64,000 nt of DNA from an uncultured Clostridia bacterium (GTDB lineage: Bacteria; Bacillota; Clostridia; Christensenellales; Borkfalkiaceae): contig CANOUP010000005.1 in the NCBI GenBank assembly GCA_947570625.1, forward strand, positions 1-64,000, written 5' to 3'. This document shows positions 1 through 8,016 of the stretch, in pieces; position 1 is the first letter of the stretch; each line of letters opens with the position of its first letter. The position numbers were made by a program, and so were the translations under genes. The notes under the pieces are model-generated. The model searched no databases and was not told the origin of the DNA. It worked only from the letters and a program-made list of their open reading frames with translations.

Positions 1-57
1 TATCGACTTTGTGGAAACAAAGCTTGCCTCATCGACAATAATGATATCAAAGAATGC
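1..57 (-). pseudogene. Walker-B-like fragment after the KilA-N stop
   Basis: Directly after the TAA of the KilA-N gene, and in the same frame, the minus strand reads on as A-F-F-D-I-I-I-V-D-E-A-S-F-V-S. The hydrophobic stretch ending in DEAS is typical of the Walker B strand of P-loop helicases and terminases. It runs off the window edge, so it is either the middle of a neighbouring ATPase gene that lost its start here or a chance match. No start codon precedes it. I see a motif but cannot name a family. Confidence 0.3.
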
Positions 58-648
58 TTATTTGCTTTTCAATTGCAAACTTCGATTTATAATCATTTTA
101 GACAGTTCATATCTCTTTTCGGGAAACAGCCGTGTTATAAAATCTATCGCTATTTCATGATGAGCAAAAGTTCCCCCGCCCTTACCTTGCTTGGAAATGA
201 TTCCTACTGCTTTAGTTTCTGAAATCCACGTTTTTGCCGTCAAAGTAAAAGAAGGCTCTTTGGTTTTTTCGATAAGAATAGCCGCTTTTTCAAAATTGAA
301 ATAATTTTGATTATGCTCCTTTTCCCAAAGCATCAGTATCTCTAATGTTTTTCTATCTCTAAGCCAACTTTGAATTTCATAGCTTGGATTAGTCAGATTC
401 TTTTGTTTTGCTATTTCAGTTAACGAATATAATTCTAAATCTTTTATTTCAATGTGGTTAACATCCAAAAGCAATTGACCATAAGGTTCATTGAATTCCA
501 AAAAATGTTCTATTTCTTTTTTTAAATTTTCCAGTTTATAATTTAAGATATCTTTTGTTATTACTCCTTGTTGTTGGAGTTTCGTCCATGTCTTTTTATA
601 ACTATCAACATATTCTTCAATAGCTGATTTATATTTTTCTAAATCCAT
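58..648 (-). CDS. KilA-N domain protein
   Basis: Encodes about 196 residues. The start is the ATG at 648, with AAGGTG six bases upstream; a GTG nine bases earlier fits worse. The C-terminal third carries the KilA-N signature: a Trp in TWISET, then GKGGGTFAHHEIAIDF and a LFPEKRYELSKMI helix. KilA-N is a DNA-binding domain common in phage antirepressors and regulators. The N-terminal half is charged and helical, without another recognisable domain. A TTGATG-N17-TATAAT promoter lies just upstream (666-694). The gene is outside the 10-kb element, to the left of attL, and is much more AT-rich than the rest of the window, which suggests it belongs to another acquired segment. Function beyond DNA binding is not inferable. 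Confidence 0.8.
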   Translation of the reverse strand: MDLEKYKSAIEEYVDSYKKTWTKLQQQGVITKDILNYKLENLKKEIEHFLEFNEPYGQLLLDVNHIEIKDLELYSLTEIAKQKNLTNPSYEIQSWLRDRKTLEILMLWEKEHNQNYFNFEKAAILIEKTKEPSFTLTAKTWISETKAVGIISKQGKGGGTFAHHEIAIDFITRLFPEKRYELSKMIINRSLQLKSK

Positions 649-665
649 AATATTCACCTTGTTTA

Positions 666-694
666 ATTATAGCAGAAAAATAGATAAACATCAA
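666..694 (-). promoter_or_regulatory. Promoter of the KilA-N gene
   Basis: Minus-strand TTGATG (689-694) and TATAAT (666-671) are separated by 17 bases. The predicted start point is a few bases upstream of the AAGGTG ribosome binding site. Confidence 0.6.
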
Positions 695-845
695 TCATAA
701 CGTGCCTATTTTTATGTTTAAAATCTCAAAACATCGCTAATTTTAGGTTTTCTAATTTCTTATAATCAATAAGAATATAAAAGTATCTAAAATTGTATGA
801 TTTTAAGCCATTTTATTAAAAATTCCTTATATTTTTTCTTATAAC

Positions 846-882
846 ATAAAAATATCGCATCTTATCTTTCGACAAAATGCGA
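846..882 (-). terminator. Displaced native terminator of tRNA-Thr
   Basis: On the minus strand a 12-bp stem (855-866 with 871-882) closed by a GAAA tetraloop is followed by TATTTTTA. It lies ten bases beyond the tRNA 3'-end fragment in attL. Before integration it would have followed the tRNA-Thr gene that is now about 10 kb away at 10864-10939. Confidence 0.7.
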
Positions 883-891
883 CATTTTTCG

Positions 892-937
892 TTGGAGCTA
901 ATAGCCGGATTCGAACCGGCGACCTGCTGATTACGAA
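892..937. repeat. attL, 46-bp copy of the tRNA-Thr 3' end
   Basis: Identical over 46 bases to 10863-10908, the 3' half of the intact tRNA-Thr gene from the anticodon loop to the encoded CCA. Identity stops abruptly at 938. This is the displaced host end of the target gene and marks the left boundary of the element. Confidence 0.92.
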
Positions 938-1110
938 GCAAGCCAAACGAGTTAAAAACCGCAACATATAGTATCAAGAATATCTTAAATACAATATATA
1001 GTAGTTAAAGTATCGCAAAAAATTCTTGACACTTCCATGACAGTAATTTTTTGAAGCCTAAGCAAACCGCGCGGGCGGGATTTCAGATAACGCAACCCTT
1101 ACCAGCTCCC

Positions 1111-1135
1111 AAGCCGCGCAAGCGGCTTTTCTTTT
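1111..1135 (+). terminator. Intrinsic terminator
   Basis: A 7-bp GC-rich stem (1111-1117 with 1122-1128) with a GCAA loop is followed by a T-rich run. It points rightward although no gene reads rightward here, so it may end a small RNA or block read-through from the chromosome into the element. Confidence 0.5.
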
Positions 1136-1324
1136 GCGCTTCCAAGCTTGCCGACAGCCGCCGCCGTTTCCGCAGCCGACAGCCGTTCTCGGCAGGCTTC
1201 CGCTTAGATTACAAACGCTCCGCCCGCTTTCTGTTCTTACCCGCGCTTTGGCGCGGACGGCTCGGTCCTTTTCTGTTTATCTTTTCTTAGAAGAATTCGG
1301 TAGAATTATACTATAACCTGACAA

Positions 1325-1404
1325 TAACCGTACTTTTTTATGACTGTAACCGTACTTTTTAATAGCGAAAACCGAACTGTTTTTTTGTCAAATAGTTCGG
1401 TTTT
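1325..1404. repeat. Iterons (22-bp period) and inverted repeat
   Basis: TAACCGTACTTTTT occurs at 1325 and 1347, and a weaker copy (AAACCGAACTGTTT) starts at 1369, so the period is exactly 22 bases, two helical turns. The third copy is also the left arm of an 11-bp inverted repeat (1368-1378 with 1394-1404). Iterons next to a gene for a double winged-helix protein are typical Rep binding sites. Confidence 0.6.
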
Positions 1405-1563
1405 TAGCTTTCATTTACTTACAAAAAGAAAGAACCCGATTTCAAACTGAAATCAAGCTCTTTCTTCCTCTGTTCTCTGCCGCGCCGCACTCTTTTTTTG
1501 CCGACCGACACCGATTTTTCGTTTTTTTGGAAACGCCTACAAGCGCAGGGCTTACCCTACGCT

Positions 1564-2526
1564 TTAAATTGCTTCTTCATTTATTATATCCGTCAGGAAA
1601 AACCCCGGCGGGAAAACGCTGCGTTTTATCTTACAGGTCTTGAAATAATTTTCAAGCTCTTCTCGAAGCTCTTCCTTCTCGCTTTCAAGCCTTCCGAGTT
1701 CGGGCGAATCCGCGCCGCGGGTTCGGAAGATTTCCGTTACTATCGCCGAATGGTTGTTATTAATCCGTTCTATTAAATTCTTATACTCGTTTTTCCGCAT
1801 AAGCCGTGCATGCAGTTCTTCCGCTGTCGGCTCCTTGAAAAAGGCTTGTACGGCTTGCAAATTCAAGTACGGGTGTTTTACTTCTAATATCCGAGGATTA
1901 ACCTTAAACAGACTGCAACCGCGTTTACGCTTGTCGTTACCGTCCTGCTTCTCGCTATTAATCAGACTCGCCGCGGTAAGCTCACGCAGCGCGTCGCCTA
2001 CGGTGGTCCTCGGAAGATTCACCGCCTTGCCTATGCGCTCCTGCGAGCTGATAAACACGCCGTCTGTTTTCGGGTTCGTAACACTGCGCTTTAAGAGCGC
2101 TAAATTCAGAAATCTGGAACGCGCAAGGCGTTTCTTTTTTCCGTTTATCTCCCATTCGCGCTTTAACCAATATACGTCTATCTCTACGTAGTTTTTTCTG
2201 TTGTACTTGGCGATTATTTTGTATCGGGATTGTTTTACGCGTTCTATAATTCCGAGCTTTATAAGCAATTTCAAGCCTGCACAGACGGTTTCCCGTGACA
2301 TTCCGTACAATTCGATAAAATGCTCGTAAGTAAGTTTCGCGGGCTCCTTATAGATATTGTTCATTGTATGTATGTAAGCAAGAATGAATTGCACGCTTAA
2401 AGAAAGCCCCGAAAAAACCGTTGCTTTGCCCTTACGCTTCTTGCCCGTGAACGCGAGCGGAAACTCTATGTACACCGACGTTTCGGGTATGTTATTCAGT
2501 TGTTTCCATGCCGTCGCTGTCTGCAT
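1564..2526 (-). CDS. Replication-initiator-like winged-helix protein
   Basis: 320 residues with two helix-turn-helix regions. The first, around 68-100, holds YGMSRETVCAGLKLLIKLGI. The second, around 158-190, holds QERIGKAVNLPRTTVGDALR. A short coiled coil (LESEKEELREELENYF) lies near the C terminus. Tandem winged helices of this kind occur in plasmid RepA-type and DnaD-like initiators. The gene ends about 160 bases from the 22-bp iterons, which supports a role in starting replication of the excised element; that role is inference. It starts ten bases after the zinc-ribbon gene upstream and is the last gene of the leftward operon. Confidence 0.65.
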   Translation of the reverse strand: MQTATAWKQLNNIPETSVYIEFPLAFTGKKRKGKATVFSGLSLSVQFILAYIHTMNNIYKEPAKLTYEHFIELYGMSRETVCAGLKLLIKLGIIERVKQSRYKIIAKYNRKNYVEIDVYWLKREWEINGKKKRLARSRFLNLALLKRSVTNPKTDGVFISSQERIGKAVNLPRTTVGDALRELTAASLINSEKQDGNDKRKRGCSLFKVNPRILEVKHPYLNLQAVQAFFKEPTAEELHARLMRKNEYKNLIERINNNHSAIVTEIFRTRGADSPELGRLESEKEELREELENYFKTCKIKRSVFPPGFFLTDIINEEAI

Positions 2527-2536
2527 CCACTCACCG

Positions 2537-2758
2537 TTAATTGTCTATTCTCAATTGTTCGTAGCCTTTCGGAAGGCTTATCCGTTTTTTCTTGGTGCTT
2601 GCTCTGCCGCGGCGGTGACGCGGCGCACAGTCCGGACAGTAGCATTTCGAATAATCTTTTGCAACCGCCCAGTCTGCCGCCCGAGCTTTGACGTAACCCG
2701 AAAATTCGGCGTTACGTCCGCAATCGTCACAGATATATAATTTCAATTTCGTTTTCAT
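2537..2758 (-). CDS. Small zinc-ribbon protein
   Basis: 73 residues, starting at the ATG at 2758 (AAGG upstream) rather than the in-frame TTG at 2764. Two Cys pairs, CDDC near residue 10 and CYCPDC near residue 40, form a likely zinc ribbon, followed by a very basic RHRRGRASTKKKR segment. It probably binds nucleic acid. It directly precedes the Rep-like gene with a 10-base gap. No family is recognised. Confidence 0.7.
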   Translation of the reverse strand: MKTKLKLYICDDCGRNAEFSGYVKARAADWAVAKDYSKCYCPDCAPRHRRGRASTKKKRISLPKGYEQLRIDN

Positions 2759-2837
2759 AATCAATTACCTTTTGACTCTGATTTTTGACGGCGCCTGTTC
2801 GCTCCGGTTTTTGACCTGGGATTGTGACCTGGGATTG

Positions 2838-2869
2838 TGACCTCAATTTTTGACGACGTTGTTTAACCC
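2838..2869. repeat. 32-bp direct repeat, copy 1
   Basis: Matches 3495-3526 at 29 of 32 positions in the same orientation. It covers the stop codon of the methyltransferase-like gene and the start of the next intergenic region. Next to it a 13-bp unit is repeated twice in tandem (2812-2837). Confidence 0.75.
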
Positions 2870-3489
2870 CAGCTTAAAGCCATTGCCGCCGCGAACTCTT
2901 CAAACGTCTTGCTTCGGTTCTTCTGTCGGTACTTGCCGAAACTGTTTTTGAACAGCGGATAGGTATTGAAAGTATACCTCGGTTTTATTACGTTCGTCGG
3001 GCATACACGCCTTAAACCTTTTAACCACAGATATGTCGTCTTGCTTACGGGAACGCCGAACATATACGGCTCTACGACCTGCGTCGGTTCGGGAAGCCCG
3101 AATATTTTCATTGGCACGGGGTTTTCAATACAAATACGCGGGCAGTCCGCATTGTAAATCTTCATAAAGAACTCGGCAGCTTGTTTCCCATGTCTTAACC
3201 GCTCTTCGTCTATTTCGCCGTTTCGGATAAGGTTACAGCTTCCCGCCTTGGATAAGTACGTGCACGGCGGGAAGGCTATAATCATATCCCATTTATCTAT
3301 CACGTGCGCTTGTCCGTCACAGGTTAAAAACTCCCCGCCGTTTAAGTACGGCGTTACATCTTCCCAAATATGCCATTCGGGGCAACCGCCCGAACAAAAT
3401 TCTATATCGCAAGAATAAGCTTCATGTCCTTTCGCTCTGAACGCTTTACAGACACGCTGACTTTCTTCGCATGCAACAAGTATTTTCAT
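2863..3489 (-). CDS. Phage-type DNA methyltransferase-like protein
   Basis: 208 residues. The N terminus MKILVACEESQ resembles the SAM-binding strand of C5-cytosine methyltransferases. Around residue 75 the protein reads FPPCTYLSKAG, equivalent to the PC catalytic loop (motif IV), and around 125 CIENPV recalls motif VI (ENV). The usual target-recognition domain is missing and the protein is about half the length of Dcm. Small proteins of this type are frequent in phages; DNA cytosine modification is likely but not proven. The ribosome binding site (GAGG) lies within copy 2 of the 32-bp repeat, and copy 1 covers the stop codon, so the gene sits in a repeat-bounded slot. Confidence 0.65.
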   Translation of the reverse strand: MKILVACEESQRVCKAFRAKGHEAYSCDIEFCSGGCPEWHIWEDVTPYLNGGEFLTCDGQAHVIDKWDMIIAFPPCTYLSKAGSCNLIRNGEIDEERLRHGKQAAEFFMKIYNADCPRICIENPVPMKIFGLPEPTQVVEPYMFGVPVSKTTYLWLKGLRRVCPTNVIKPRYTFNTYPLFKNSFGKYRQKNRSKTFEEFAAAMALSWG

Positions 3490-3494
3490 TTTTT

Positions 3495-3526
3495 TGACCT
3501 CGATTTTCGACGACGTTGTTTGACCC
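3495..3526. repeat. 32-bp direct repeat, copy 2
   Basis: Matches 2838-2869 with three mismatches. It supplies the Shine-Dalgarno sequence of the methyltransferase-like gene. A shorter partial copy follows at about 3579-3592, and degenerate GTCAAAAA-type words recur through 3490-3600. Confidence 0.75.
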
Positions 3527-3631
3527 AGCTCGCGCAGCCCCGGTCTTTGACTTCGAAACTTGACGGCGCTTCTTGACCTCGATTTTTAGCCTTTCTGCGG
3601 TCGCGGGGCGCAATTTGACGACCGCGGGATT

Positions 3632-3741
3632 AATTCGGAAGGGCTTCGCCCTTACCCGAATTTTGGAACACTTCCCCACCCCGTGAACTCCCCCGCGAAC
3701 GCAAGCGTCATTTCGCGGGGACGCCTTGCTTAGTTCACGGG
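3632..3741. repeat. Nested palindromes in a 260-bp intergenic region
   Basis: A hairpin at 3632-3662 is followed by a nested structure: outer 10-bp arms at 3680-3689 and 3732-3741, inner 9-bp arms at 3690-3698 and 3712-3720. The region lies between the coiled-coil gene and the methyltransferase-like gene. The open frame across it overlaps these repeats and is not believable as a gene. A nick or origin site, or an operon-internal structured RNA, is possible. Confidence 0.55.
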
Positions 3742-3749
3742 ACCCACCT

Positions 3750-4961
3750 TTAATCGCCTTCAACATTTTCAGCTATTAAAGATACACTCGCCGCCGCGCC
3801 CGTTTTTTCGCCTTCCATGGGCGTTTCTGTGCTACACGCCGTCGCGTTCGCTTCTTGTTTCGGCATTGCCTGTGCACCGCCGTCCGACTCTTCCCGCATT
3901 ATTTTATCGGCTTGCGCCTGCGCTTCGGCTTTTCGCTTTCTTTGCTGTTTTTCAAAGTGTTTCAGCCACTTGTTATACTCTCGTTTTGTCATGCCCTGCG
4001 GTTCTTGTTCCGCTTCGGGTGCGGGCTCGCCTTCTTCCCCTGCGTTCTCCGATACCGACTTCGCCCGCATTGCCAGATACTCGTTTATCTCGATACTTGC
4101 CGCTTCTTCCGCATATGTCATTGCTTCATTTTGACATACTTTACCGAAATGCAGTCTACCGATATTAAAACGCCGCCATGTTTGCGGTATTATTCGGTCG
4201 ATTTTTATTTGCGATTCAAGCAAGGAAGTTTCTGCAAGTATTTCTATTTCGGTATTTAACTTTTCGCGCTTTCGCTCTATTTCGGCTAAAAGCTTACTGT
4301 GTTCGAGCTTTACTTCTTCAAGTTCTTTATCGCGTACTGTCGCAAGCTCTTCCGTAAGTTTTGCTCTTTCGAGATCGATTTCTTTCAGCTCTTTTTCACG
4401 CTGCATTTCAAGCTGCTTTTTAAGCTTCTCGCGTTCAAGCTTGATTTCTTCCAGCAACTTATCGCTTTGTATTTGCAATTCAAGTTTCTGCTTGTCGCGT
4501 TCAAGCTTTACTGCTTCAATCTCTTTGTCGCGCTCGATTTTCATTTGCTCGATTTGCTTGTCTACTTCAATAAATTCCGCGGCATTCATTAACTCATACT
4601 CGCGCTTGTATTGGGCGAAATAATGTTCGAGCATTAAATTGTACATTGGTTCACCGATAAACTCTATATACTTAAACAGCTCACCGCACACCGTATAAAA
4701 TCGTTGCTGTAATTTATGTACTTTACTTACGGTATCGTCAACCGCTTCAAGCTCATCGGCGGAGTTGCTATCTATTACAGCAACTATCCGCTTGTTCTTA
4801 GGCTTTGTTGAATTGCCTTTTTTTGCAATAGGCAAATACTTATCCTGAGTTTTTAGCGTCCTACCATTAGGAACTTTTTTAGATACATTATTTTTTGCCG
4901 CCTTTACGGGCGGTTTTTTTGTTGCCTGCGGCTTCTTCGTCTTTGAATTTGTTTTGCTCAA
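3750..4961 (-). CDS. Charged coiled-coil protein
   Basis: 403 residues from a TTG start with GGAG ten bases upstream; no ATG occurs before residue 105. The first 60 residues are Lys-rich and probably disordered. Residues about 130-250 are a long heptad region with repeated LEREK/DKELEE units, and the tail is acidic and Ala-rich. No enzymatic motif or membrane segment is seen. The gene overlaps the upstream small membrane gene by 74 bases in another frame, so the two are probably translated in a coupled way. It may be a scaffold or DNA-binding protein of the element. Function unknown. Confidence 0.65.
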   Translation of the reverse strand: MSKTNSKTKKPQATKKPPVKAAKNNVSKKVPNGRTLKTQDKYLPIAKKGNSTKPKNKRIVAVIDSNSADELEAVDDTVSKVHKLQQRFYTVCGELFKYIEFIGEPMYNLMLEHYFAQYKREYELMNAAEFIEVDKQIEQMKIERDKEIEAVKLERDKQKLELQIQSDKLLEEIKLEREKLKKQLEMQREKELKEIDLERAKLTEELATVRDKELEEVKLEHSKLLAEIERKREKLNTEIEILAETSLLESQIKIDRIIPQTWRRFNIGRLHFGKVCQNEAMTYAEEAASIEINEYLAMRAKSVSENAGEEGEPAPEAEQEPQGMTKREYNKWLKHFEKQQRKRKAEAQAQADKIMREESDGGAQAMPKQEANATACSTETPMEGEKTGAAASVSLIAENVEGD

Positions 4962-5223
4962 TGCTTTTTATCTCCGTTTTAGATTTACGTTTCGGCTCTG
5001 CCGTTGCGCAGCTATGCACGGCTTCGGGCGCGGGCGGAGCTTTCGCGTATTGGTGGGCTTTCATAAGTATCGCGCGCGCACCTATTATTATGGGAACTAT
5101 CAGGCGGTAAGGCATTGGCATTATGCTCACACATACGCTCACCGCCATGATTATAAGTTCCACCGTTACAATGCGTATTAGTCTAAGCTTCTTCGACTTT
5201 TCGGTTCTTTGTTGCTTACGCAT
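4888..5223 (-). CDS. Small two-helix membrane protein
   Basis: 111 residues, beginning at the ATG at 5223, which has AGGAG seven bases upstream; the longer open frame to 5316 has no such site. After a basic N terminus come two hydrophobic stretches, LIRIVTVELIIMAVSVCVSI and LIVPIIIGARAIL, then a basic cytoplasmic tail. The gene overlaps the next one by 74 bases. No family is recognised. It lies between the two exported proteins and the coiled-coil protein, which suggests a common membrane complex. Confidence 0.65.
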   Translation of the reverse strand: MRKQQRTEKSKKLRLIRIVTVELIIMAVSVCVSIMPMPYRLIVPIIIGARAILMKAHQYAKAPPAPEAVHSCATAEPKRKSKTEIKSIEQNKFKDEEAAGNKKTARKGGKK

Positions 5224-5248
5224 TTCACTCTCCTTTCTTCTCCCCAAG

Positions 5249-6595
5249 CTATTTAAACAGCTTTTTATACAGCCATTTAAGGAAGCCCACAGCACACCCG
5301 AACACCGCAATCGCAACTACCAAAGCAACAACAGCGACGACGGTTTCAATTGTCGTTGCCTGACCTGTGAAAAGTTTTATTATGCAGTTCCAGATATACT
5401 CCCAGAAACCTTTATGCCCCGTATCCTCGGGACGATTGCCGGGAGTGTCGTCGCCTTCCTGCTTGTTGTCTACAACGCCAAGGTTATACGTTTTGCCAGC
5501 AGTTTCGAATTTAAGCCGTAAAATCGTTACGTCGTTTACCCTCGTAGCGAAATAGTCGCCTGTTTCAGAATAATGGTTATACTCAGACTCATAAAAACGC
5601 AAAATCCATTGTTTATTTTTTAGATTTGTTTCCGTTTCCTCGCTTAAAGTTATTTTGTCAGACTGCGCCGCGGTTTTGAATTCCGCAACGCTCTGAATGC
5701 ACTGCCATTCGTATTTTTTGGAGAACAGTCCGCTTGCCGTATTACCGCCTTTATTAAGTTCGTAATTCAAAGTTTCGGTTTGTTCTTCGGGGTCCCAAGC
5801 ATAGATTTCTTGTATTTCGTCCGAGAAGGGTTTGTATTTATACCGATACATTTGCGAAACAAAATATACGTCTGCTTCGACAAGCTTGTCTATCTGCCTA
5901 TCGGTAGAAAATGCTATATAATGGCTGTCTGTTGCTTTATTAAATGTAAGCCAACCATTCGGATACCGTATAAAATCAACGTACTTTTCCGTTATTGTTA
6001 TGGTTTCGGAAATTACCATATTGTAACTTACCTCGCCGTTTACCGTTACCGCCGTCCATAATTGCCCGACTTCATATACAACTTCATTAACATTGTTATT
6101 GTTGTCCGTGCCTTCGTCTATCGCGCTGTCATATTTACGGTGTATAGCGCTTATATCGTAATAACGTACAACGTCAGCTTTAACCGCTATATCGTTAACC
6201 TTGTATTTGAAAAATACGCCGCTCGAATTTAGCTTAGTAAGCTTGTAATCAACCCACATGGCATTATCGTTTATAGCCGTAGAAATTCGGACAGTGGTTG
6301 CCGTAAGGTCCTTATACTGTCCGCTCGGCTGGTATGCATATAAAAATAACTCGCCGTTCTCGCTCTCGGCTATCTGTATGACCTCTATCGAGAAGTTGTA
6401 AAGCTCTTCGGGATAGTCAGAGAAATTAAAGCTTTTGTCTGTGGTAAGGTCTTTTATTACGCTCGAAGCTTCGGTTTCCGCACGCGCCGAAACGGCGGTG
6501 CGGTAAACCGCACCGCCGCCCGTTTGGAAAAAAATGAAGAATATCGCTATAAGCAATATTACTGCGTAATTTGTTTTTCTGCCTGCCTGTTTCAT
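5249..6595 (-). CDS. Exported protein with C-terminal membrane anchor
   Basis: 448 residues. The ATG at 6595 has GGAG six bases upstream; the TTG at 6610 overlaps the preceding stop but lacks a site. A signal peptide (basic start, VILLIAIFFIFFQT core, SARA cleavage region) is followed by an extracellular domain of about 370 residues rich in Thr, Tyr and beta-type sequence. Near the end is a transmembrane helix (VVAVVALVVAIAVFGCAVGF) with a Lys-rich cytoplasmic end. This single-pass layout resembles minor coat or adhesion proteins of filamentous phages, but I see no sequence signature for that. It is co-transcribed with the other surface protein upstream. Confidence 0.7.
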   Translation of the reverse strand: MKQAGRKTNYAVILLIAIFFIFFQTGGGAVYRTAVSARAETEASSVIKDLTTDKSFNFSDYPEELYNFSIEVIQIAESENGELFLYAYQPSGQYKDLTATTVRISTAINDNAMWVDYKLTKLNSSGVFFKYKVNDIAVKADVVRYYDISAIHRKYDSAIDEGTDNNNNVNEVVYEVGQLWTAVTVNGEVSYNMVISETITITEKYVDFIRYPNGWLTFNKATDSHYIAFSTDRQIDKLVEADVYFVSQMYRYKYKPFSDEIQEIYAWDPEEQTETLNYELNKGGNTASGLFSKKYEWQCIQSVAEFKTAAQSDKITLSEETETNLKNKQWILRFYESEYNHYSETGDYFATRVNDVTILRLKFETAGKTYNLGVVDNKQEGDDTPGNRPEDTGHKGFWEYIWNCIIKLFTGQATTIETVVAVVALVVAIAVFGCAVGFLKWLYKKLFK

Positions 6596-6606
6596 TTTAA
6601 GCTCCG

Positions 6607-7788
6607 TCAATCAGGGTACACGATAATATTATCGGGCACGAGGTTAATATCCGTTATCGATTTGATAAGCGTCAGACAGTCGCTTCTGAACGCAATATAG
6701 AGCTTTGTAGGGTCGTCGGAAAACATTTCATCAGTGTTTTCATATCGGCGGGTTTTTACGACGCTGTATTCGTCGCCGTAACTGTATGTAATTTCATATT
6801 CAATCCTCGAAACGCCTGCGATATAATTTGCCGAGGCGCTCGAGACATTTCCCAAGCCTCCGCCGTAGTTTTGACCGCGTTCAACTATAAAGTTGTTTAC
6901 AATTATGCTTGCGCCCTGCGAATTGCCTCCGCCCACTATTAATCCCATAAGAGGTATTTTAAAGTCTTTTCCCGTTGTTGTGATTTTCTGAACGGGGTGA
7001 TAGCCTGATGTGCCAAGCCCTACGTTCAACTTCTCTTGTAATTCGCTTCTGAAATAGGCGTTTGTCGTGAAAGTGGTCTTGTAGTTGGATATAGTGCCCT
7101 GGATTGTTCCGACGCCGAACTTAGGCGTTATTTCTACGGTGTTCATTCTATCGCCGACGTTGACGCGTCCTAAATCTGAACCGTACGAAGGGTTGAGAGT
7201 TGCCGTAAACAGTTCGAGCTCTTTCAAATGGTCCACCTGCGCGGTACCGTAAATTCCGCCGTCTGCACAGCTAGCGACTTTTATCATTACGGGTTCGCCG
7301 AACGGTTGATTTACGGTGAGCGTGAATTCAAGCCCGTACTGCACGGTCTGATTTAAAGTAACGTAATCGGCTATGTTTTTACCCGTTGCCCAGGAGCTCG
7401 CGTTATCTTTCCAGCTGACACTGCCGACAACGCTTTTGTCGCCCGCGTCCTCGTTAACCGTTGCGGTTATGTTGTATGCGGTATTTGCTTGTTCGTCGAT
7501 ACCGTAATCTTCGTATTGTTCCGAAGAAATACGGCTTGCCCTCAGGAATATTCCTTTGTTTTCGCCCGAATTTACGAGTTTATCGTCCGACGGGTCTTTG
7601 TCCTCGCCGTTGCCGTCGTTGTCCGTCTGCTCTTGTCCTGATTGAGTCCACTTGACGGGATTCCACGTCTTGTAGACTAACGAAAGCACGACGTACGCGC
7701 CGACTATTAGCGCGAGAAATAACGCGATTATTGCTGTTATCTTGACGCTTGCTCCGTCACTGTTGCGGGAATAGTGTTTTTTTGACAT
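6607..7788 (-). CDS. Membrane-anchored extracellular protein
   Basis: 393 residues with AAAGGAG upstream. One N-terminal membrane helix (IIALFLALIVGAYVVLSLVY) is followed by a low-complexity Asp/Asn/Gly linker around residues 55-75 and an outward domain of about 310 residues rich in Gly, Thr and Val. There is no cleavage motif or cell-wall sorting signal. It lies eleven bases upstream of the other exported protein. Together they make up about 2.5 kb of a 10-kb element, so surface or particle structure is probably a main task of this element. No family is recognised. Confidence 0.7.
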   Translation of the reverse strand: MSKKHYSRNSDGASVKITAIIALFLALIVGAYVVLSLVYKTWNPVKWTQSGQEQTDNDGNGEDKDPSDDKLVNSGENKGIFLRASRISSEQYEDYGIDEQANTAYNITATVNEDAGDKSVVGSVSWKDNASSWATGKNIADYVTLNQTVQYGLEFTLTVNQPFGEPVMIKVASCADGGIYGTAQVDHLKELELFTATLNPSYGSDLGRVNVGDRMNTVEITPKFGVGTIQGTISNYKTTFTTNAYFRSELQEKLNVGLGTSGYHPVQKITTTGKDFKIPLMGLIVGGGNSQGASIIVNNFIVERGQNYGGGLGNVSSASANYIAGVSRIEYEITYSYGDEYSVVKTRRYENTDEMFSDDPTKLYIAFRSDCLTLIKSITDINLVPDNIIVYPD

Positions 7789-7824
7789 TTCCTTTTGCTC
7801 CTTTCGGGGGGTTTCCCGCCCCCA

Positions 7825-8016
7825 TTAAATAAATTTTTTTATATCAACGGTTAGCCCCGTCTGATAACATACCGTCGCGGACTTTACGCCCGCCCTCTTC
7901 CTGATTGCCACAGCTCGCCGACGCGCTCCGCTCTCCGTCGCGTACTTGCGTTCGCTGTATCCGCAACGTCCGCTTTCGTATTTCGTTAGTACGAAATAAT
8001 ATCCCTGCCCCGTCAT
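7825..8016 (-). CDS. Small basic protein
   Basis: 63 residues, strongly basic, with aromatic residues near the N terminus. Its ATG overlaps the stop of the preceding 56-residue gene (ATGA), indicating translational coupling in the leftward operon. No known domain. Confidence 0.5.
   Translation of the reverse strand: MTGQGYYFVLTKYESGRCGYSERKYATESGARRRAVAIRKRAGVKSATVCYQTGLTVDIKKFI

Larger units (their letters stand above)
938..1563. other. Non-coding left end of the element
   Basis: About 625 bases without a convincing gene. The open frames between 1051 and 1316 are rich in Arg and Phe, lack ribosome binding sites and overlap one another, so I do not call them. The segment holds a plus-strand terminator hairpin (1111-1135), three 22-bp-spaced iterons (1325-1382) and an inverted repeat (1368-1404), just downstream of the Rep-like gene. 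It is the best candidate for the replication origin of the excised form. Confidence 0.55.

Noticed and set aside
1051..1316. Two overlapping plus-strand frames in the left end of the 10-kb element
   Set aside because: No ribosome binding sites, composition of random GC-rich sequence, a terminator hairpin within the first, and mutual overlap.
3446..3766. 106-codon leftward frame
   Set aside because: It overlaps the methyltransferase-like gene start, the direct repeat and the nested palindromes; no ribosome binding site and no protein-like pattern.
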